Assembly: GCA_907163375.1 (NCBI GenBank)
Contig: CAJQUW010011299.1
Coordinates: forward strand, 186,001-250,000
Source of the DNA: Prostheceraeus crozeri
Taxonomy: Eukaryota; Platyhelminthes; Polycladida; Euryleptidae
Direction: 5' to 3'
Length of the DNA: 64,000 bases
Below are positions 58,945 to 64,000 of this stretch, piece after piece (position 1 is the first letter of the stretch; each line of letters opens with the position of its first letter). The position numbers were made by a program, and so were the translations under genes. The notes under the pieces are model-generated. The model was not told the DNA's origin. It did not search any database and saw only the letters and a program-made list of their open reading frames with translations.

Positions 58945-61900
58945 AGCCAAACTATTTCTAGCATGAAGGTTGCACGAATGCAAAATCATGTGATCACATA
59001 CTTGGACAGATGTCTGAATGGTCGTAGCATTATTGCTCAGTCAGTAAACTTTTTCTTTTCTGATCTGCTTCTTATCGAGTATGCTAGGGTTTTTAATTGA
59101 TAATCTTTAGTATTTTTACATCAAAATAATCCGCATGCTTTAGTTTTGAAACTGACTGCCCTATCTTGAACTTAAATACCTTAACACGAACTTGTTTCCG
59201 GAAGCAGTGAAGTTCAGATGACGTATAATTGAAATTGGTTCCACTATCTTTGAAATTGCATGACTTATTTTGAACTTGCATGCGTTGGAATTAAAGTAGC
59301 TCGGGAAACATGGATGCAATGGTCCTATTACAGATAAGCCATAAACAAAAACTACTAAACGGGAAGCACATGCAGGTGTGGGATTCTGACTTAGCAACCG
59401 AAGGTCATTCCAGTTTGGGCTGATAGATGCCTTATATTATGTTAGTTGTACATAACTGAAGCAGTATCAATACTTTCAGGTTGAGATGAATTCATGTACA
59501 AGCCGAAAAGGGATCACGTTGCACAAGACCTCACTAGCGAGCGTGAATGGTGTTGGGTAAGACAAAAGCGTAGGTCACAGCATCACTTCTCAGTGCCTTC
59601 TCCATTGAATCACTTTAAATTACCTTACTCGAACTATCTTTTAATCGGTCATGTCAATACAATGTTTTGTGCCATATAGATAGTGTGGCCTGAGGCCTAT
59701 GAATGACCGAAACGTTGTCATGTTAGTAGAGAAATGTAGTAGACCATTTGCTGGCAATTCTAGTAGAAAGTTACCGCAGTATTTATGTTTTACAAATTCT
59801 CGCGCCTCAGAATGTACTCCTTTTATTCATGAACTTTGATCTTGTCGGAGAATCGTGTAACGGGAGCAAGTTGTCTGCAGATTTTATGGACGAAATCGAA
59901 ACTGTTCAGATATTCTTATCTGAAACTGGAGATTACTGTCACACCTAAGGTTGACGTGGCATATTTTCATAATTCGGAATTTTGTAAATTTGCTGGTCGC
60001 GGTTTGGGACCATGGAGTAGACAAACCAGTCAGTCTGTACATTATGACTTTGCCACTGTTTGGCACAACTTTAAAATTCGCAATACATATAATCAAAATT
60101 GCGGAAAAGGCTTTTTGCGGCCGCCATTTCTAGAGAATAGCCAACATCTAATACACATGCTGCAATGGAAATGTCTGAAAATTAGTTCGTTAAATTGATA
60201 AATTTTTCGAGTTCGCGAATTATGTACATTGAAAAATTATTTGCTAATGATGAGATAGTGATTTACGCCATGATATTCATTTGACTAATCATATCTTTCC
60301 TTATCCCGGATAAAAAAGCAATCAAAATAGCCTAAATATTACAGGGCAAAGTCCAATGTACATGCAGTTCTTTGAAGACTAAATATTCATCACTTATCAC
60401 TTTAGATAAAGCGCTCCGGTTGTATGCAACATCGCAAAACTAAGTTAGAGCAAGATATACAAATGTAGAATACAGCTTTTCAATTCTAGTAAAAAATTAC
60501 AATAACACTATATACTAACTATAAACTACTCAAATACAGGTCGTTTGTCTGTGTGGTGATCTGCTTACACCAGTTGGAATAAGTAATGACTACTTGGTCA
60601 AGAAACTACAATAAAATAGAATAGGTAGTAATGATGTGATTTTCAATGACACTAGTTTCTGGAGCTATTTTGTTCTTGCATGATTTTAAAAACGCACCTG
60701 TACAAAAACTTTAGGCTTTAAATTTTCATTAATTTAATTTAATTCATTTTTACGTTTTGAACCCCTCAGTAATGATCAATTCTGAGAAAACAATGATTTT
60801 GCTTTTGGCATATTTTCCAATCTTTATCTTGATTTGGGGACACAGAGAAATACAACCAGCGCTACGTTATTTGGGGCAATATTAAAATGTCAGCTCAAGA
60901 CAATATCTCATCTCTCGAACTTGGTGATGACAAATTACCCGCCTCGTTTGCTGTCACTTCAGCACGCATGTCAAATACATGCAATCTATCTGATCTACCT
61001 AGAAAATGAGCCAGGAAAAAGATGAAAGGGAGTCATTAATGTGAATTGGTCCTAAGTTAGCATCATTATGGGAAGGCAGATGTCGAAAGCCTGAGAAATA
61101 AGGAGCTGTTGGGATAACTGAACTAGAATTACTGAAAAGCCATGCCCGTTGCTTTGATCGAGCAGTAAATACTATTCGCGAGCTTCTCTATAAACTTAAA
61201 CCGCCGTGTCGTAAAAATATCGAACAAGCTGGAATCAGCTGACAACACGGCCTTTCTGGCATTGACTAGATGCTCTAAGTGTCGGTTTTCGTACTTCACG
61301 TTGGAAAGCAATATTTCCAATAGCTTATTACAGGTCTACATCACCACGCGTATTTCAAATACGCAACACATCTACGAAAAGCAATAATTCCAATCCTTTG
61401 AATTATGTTGGGAATAAGTTGCTAAGGTGCATTTGTGCTCTTCAAAAGAGTTCGAATAAAACATGTGTCATTATTCAATCATTTTGACTGCTCGATCGGC
61501 GAGATTGCAATGACTGAGATCAAACTGGCTTATCTGAGGCTGTTTGATTTCAGGACACAAACTGCAACCAGTCTGTGCCTCACAGCAAAAGACCAAAAGA
61601 CTCGTGGACGTCCATCACTATGAGATCCTCTGATTTCCAGAAAGAAAAGAGAAGAACCAAAGACGCAGTTGACTCCAAAGATCATAGGACTGGACCAGTG
61701 TCACAGAACAAATCAGTGTTCTCATTAGCCGGTGATGATATCACATGGTAGATGCAAAAATCAGACCTGCAAATCTAAGCCATGCACAGGATGTGAAGAA
61801 TGAAGACAGCACGCGTATGTATTACAAAGCAGAACTGTTTTAAATCATTCCATGACGTAATGCAAGCCATATTTCGTATGTTTTGTGAAAAAAACGATTT

Positions 61901-62275
61901 TATGTTAGGGCCATCTTATTTGCCTATAGGGCTTTCTTCTGCAGCTCTACAAATCCAAAATGGAGACATGATTGCCACATTGGCAGGTGAGAAAATAATT
62001 TTAAGACGACTCGTCTCAGATTTCAACATTATAGCCTAATATGGATCCAATATTATTCAATTATGTCAACGTTTGAGAAGTCGACCGAAGGCTATTCTCT
62101 ACAACCCCGGAAATGTATTGTTGTATTATGTACAGTCCTATATATCAACTTAGAATTCTATGAGGATAGGACTGGAATTACAGCGCACCTGACGAGTAGT
62201 TCGCTTCATTCAAAACACTTTCCTCAAACCCTACATAATGTACATGTATAACAGCCGCCGGCGTCAGTAGGCAAA
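58945..62275. other. Intergenic stretch, no supported gene
   Basis: Frames are short, overlap one another and lack domains. I see no long repeats. Confidence 0.5.
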
Positions 62276-62279
62276 GAAC

Positions 62280-62662
62280 GCGTTTGAGAAAGATTTCTAT
62301 AAGTTGAAGAACAACAGCTTGACAAAACTGTGGTGGATGTTCGCAACTGCATGAACTATAAGTTAAAAATGACCCCGGAGGATGTCAAAAAGGTCTCAGT
62401 TTCGCCTCTCCTATTGTGCAGGGAAATCATAGATGACATCTAGTCGGTTTCCAAATGCAGAGTCCTACAATGCATTTGAACAAACCCATCTATATAGGCC
62501 AAGCAGGGCTGGACCATTCGAAGTTGAAATCTACCGATTTTATTATTACACCTTGAAAAGCACCTCTCTGATCAGGCAGTTAAATTTAGTGCCGGGGGAC
62601 ACGGACAGCTTTTCCCTCGAGGTGAAAGTTGACGCCGGCGTGGATGGGGATGCTGTGTTGTG
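62280..62662 (+). pseudogene. Polinton/Maverick-type DNA polymerase B relic
   Basis: Short stretches in alternating frames follow the order of protein-primed family B polymerases of Polintons (related to adintoviruses): FEKDFYKLKNNSL, the nucleotide-binding motif B, then a region resembling DVRNCMNYKL, and further on PGDTDSFSLEV, matching motif C with its catalytic Asp-x-Asp. Several frame changes and stops lie between them, so it is an old fragment. The exonuclease part is not seen upstream. The identification rests on these two motifs at the expected spacing. Confidence 0.65.
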
Positions 62663-63780
62663 AGGGACGTACTGCCCAGCAATGCATCGCCGTAAACCTA
62701 TCCAAAGAATTGTACCTCCTCCTACATTGCACCAATGAAACTGCTATGTCAACTATCTGGTGAATGGGAGGTCCCGGTAGCGGATATAATCTACCAAAGC
62801 TGCATCTATGCCTTCACGTCAGAAGATTCCATTACTGTGGCTGAATTACAGACTCCTTAAGAAGTTCTGCTTGAAAGACCAAATCAGACTTGGACGAAGT
62901 TGAATTTGAAACAGATCGCTGAGGACAAGGAAGTTGGGGGTGAGGATGACGCATTTCATAAGAAACTCATTGTTAAATTAGACACCAACCATTATGCGGG
63001 AGATTGCGGTAATAGAGAAACACACCGCATCGAGTGCCGGCTCACGGATGAGGGGTCCTCTTCATCGACAAGCATCTCGCCGTCATCCTGAAACTGCATG
63101 ACGTGCTCACCCCGTAGGACAATTATCCATCCAATGCTGAAAAGTTCACCGTGTCGGCTAAAGATGCCGGGAACAAGAAGGGTTGCATTGTGGCAGTGCC
63201 TGTACACCAGCGTGTGGTAAAACCGGCAAATACACTCTATTCATCACTTGATGCCCTGATGACCGCCTTCGAGAAGTTTGTCAGTTAAGTGGTGCCATAT
63301 ATGCGAGTCAATCAATCCGGTTAGTAGCGGAGGGTGACGGTGATCAGAAGACAGTTACGAAACTTACTTTGGAGCGCGTTTCCGCTGACACCCATTCGAC
63401 ATATCTATTCCTATTCAATGGTCCGTTCAATGAAGCGTCCCAACTGCGACGAAACGTCTCTTTGCACTAGCGAAGAACCCATTCGACGGCACATTCGATT
63501 TGAAAGGCTCGTTCAAGGACGAATGGTCTGTTCAAGTACATCCACTTCAACCACGCGCTGGTGCGGACGGACTGGAGCAGTGAACAGTACAAGTCATCAA
63601 ATTGGAGGCGGTGCAGCACCACAGCATAAGAAAAACGTTCAAATATTTGACGAAGACAGAGAGCTAGTCAACAGTGCGGTTCACGCCGGCGGCAGAAGCC
63701 CATGTCAGCCTGTCCGTCCTCTCACCCAAACTAACAGTCACCTGGAGTAATGATCTACGTGCTATCTTGACCTTTGATCA
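62663..63780. other. Possible further Polinton-derived sequence, unassigned
   Basis: GC content is higher than around it and coding-like stretches occur in several frames (62900-63290 and 63334-63750), broken by stops. They may be other genes of the same decayed Polinton, but I recognise no capsid, protease, ATPase or integrase motif. Confidence 0.3.
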
Positions 63781-63854
63781 GACTACTTTCAATTGGAAAG
63801 TCACGGTCACATCATCCGGCGTCATGTCATAGGCGACAGTCAATTCTGTGAAAG

Positions 63855-63915
63855 ATGTGAATAAAATAGATAAATGATAAATAAATAATAGATAAATAAG
63901 TGAATACATAATATG
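63855..63915. repeat. AT-rich simple repeat (GATAAATA-like)
   Basis: AAATAGATAAATGATAAATA and similar words repeat over about 60 bp. Confidence 0.7.
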
Positions 63916-64000
63916 TAATTTCAAATCCTGAAACATTACTATCACTTCTCTTTCTATAATCAGTATTTTAGAAGCACGCATATTTGAGCTTAGAATCAAG

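Noticed and set aside
61800-62039. Plus-strand frame of 79 codons before the polymerase relic
   Set aside because: No motif and no continuity with the polymerase frames, so I do not assign it to the Polinton.
1-64000. LTR retrotransposons, tRNA and rRNA genes
   Set aside because: I saw no paired long terminal repeats with polymerase sequence, and no tRNA or rRNA that I could support by eye. A dedicated scan could still find short RNA genes.

Overview
The window looks like nuclear DNA of an animal, most likely a marine invertebrate. It is AT-rich, has spliced genes with consensus GT/AG borders, and carries a broad mix of eukaryotic mobile elements: hAT, Tc1/mariner, pogo-type, piggyBac, Crypton-like tyrosine recombinase, Penelope-like, LINE and Polinton relics. 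I see no bacterial operons, ribosome-binding sites or CRISPR arrays. The clade cannot be fixed from this sequence.

The one clear host gene is a TTC36 orthologue on the minus strand. Its three coding exons (52355-52199, 44683-44535, 33173-32848) join in phase to a 209-residue protein. The two introns, about 7.5 and 11.4 kb, are largely mobile-element sequence. The 11.4 kb intron holds a complete hAT element (37761-43224, duplicated target GTCACCAG), which itself holds a second hAT-type element (41302-42711, duplicated target GATGCAAC). The 7.5 kb intron holds two LINE-type relics, a DDE-like element with a QNKN motif (about 47637-50179) and a Tc1-type relic. Just upstream of the first coding exon is a third hAT-type element (52514-53499) with a 160 bp pogo/Tigger-type MITE inside it.

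Region by region: 0.4-2.4 kb, zinc-finger/tyrosine-recombinase-like exon (minus); 2.8-5.6 kb, young satellite with 181 and 120 bp monomers, flanked by two copies of one segment; 6-6.5 kb, Tc1-type relic; 7.1-10.7 kb, decayed monomers of the same satellite; 11.75-23.83 kb, a 12 kb inverted-repeat structure with ~175 bp tandem repeats in both arms and a dead mariner inside; 25.5-31.55 kb, a cluster of hAT-like elements with 8 bp target duplications, one inserted in another copy and one carrying a Crypton-like recombinase gene, with a piggyBac fragment between them; 32.8-52.4 kb, TTC36 and its element-filled introns; 54.8-56.4 kb, a 5'-truncated Penelope-like element with a 13 bp target duplication; 58-59 kb, an IS630/Tc1-type relic; 62.3-62.7 kb, a Polinton-type DNA polymerase B relic.

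Almost all protein-like sequence outside TTC36 belongs to mobile elements, most of them broken by frameshifts or stops. The main biological interest is the order of nested insertions, which the target duplications let one read directly, and two structures I cannot assign to a named family: the 12 kb inverted-repeat element and the hAT-like element carrying a Crypton-like gene.
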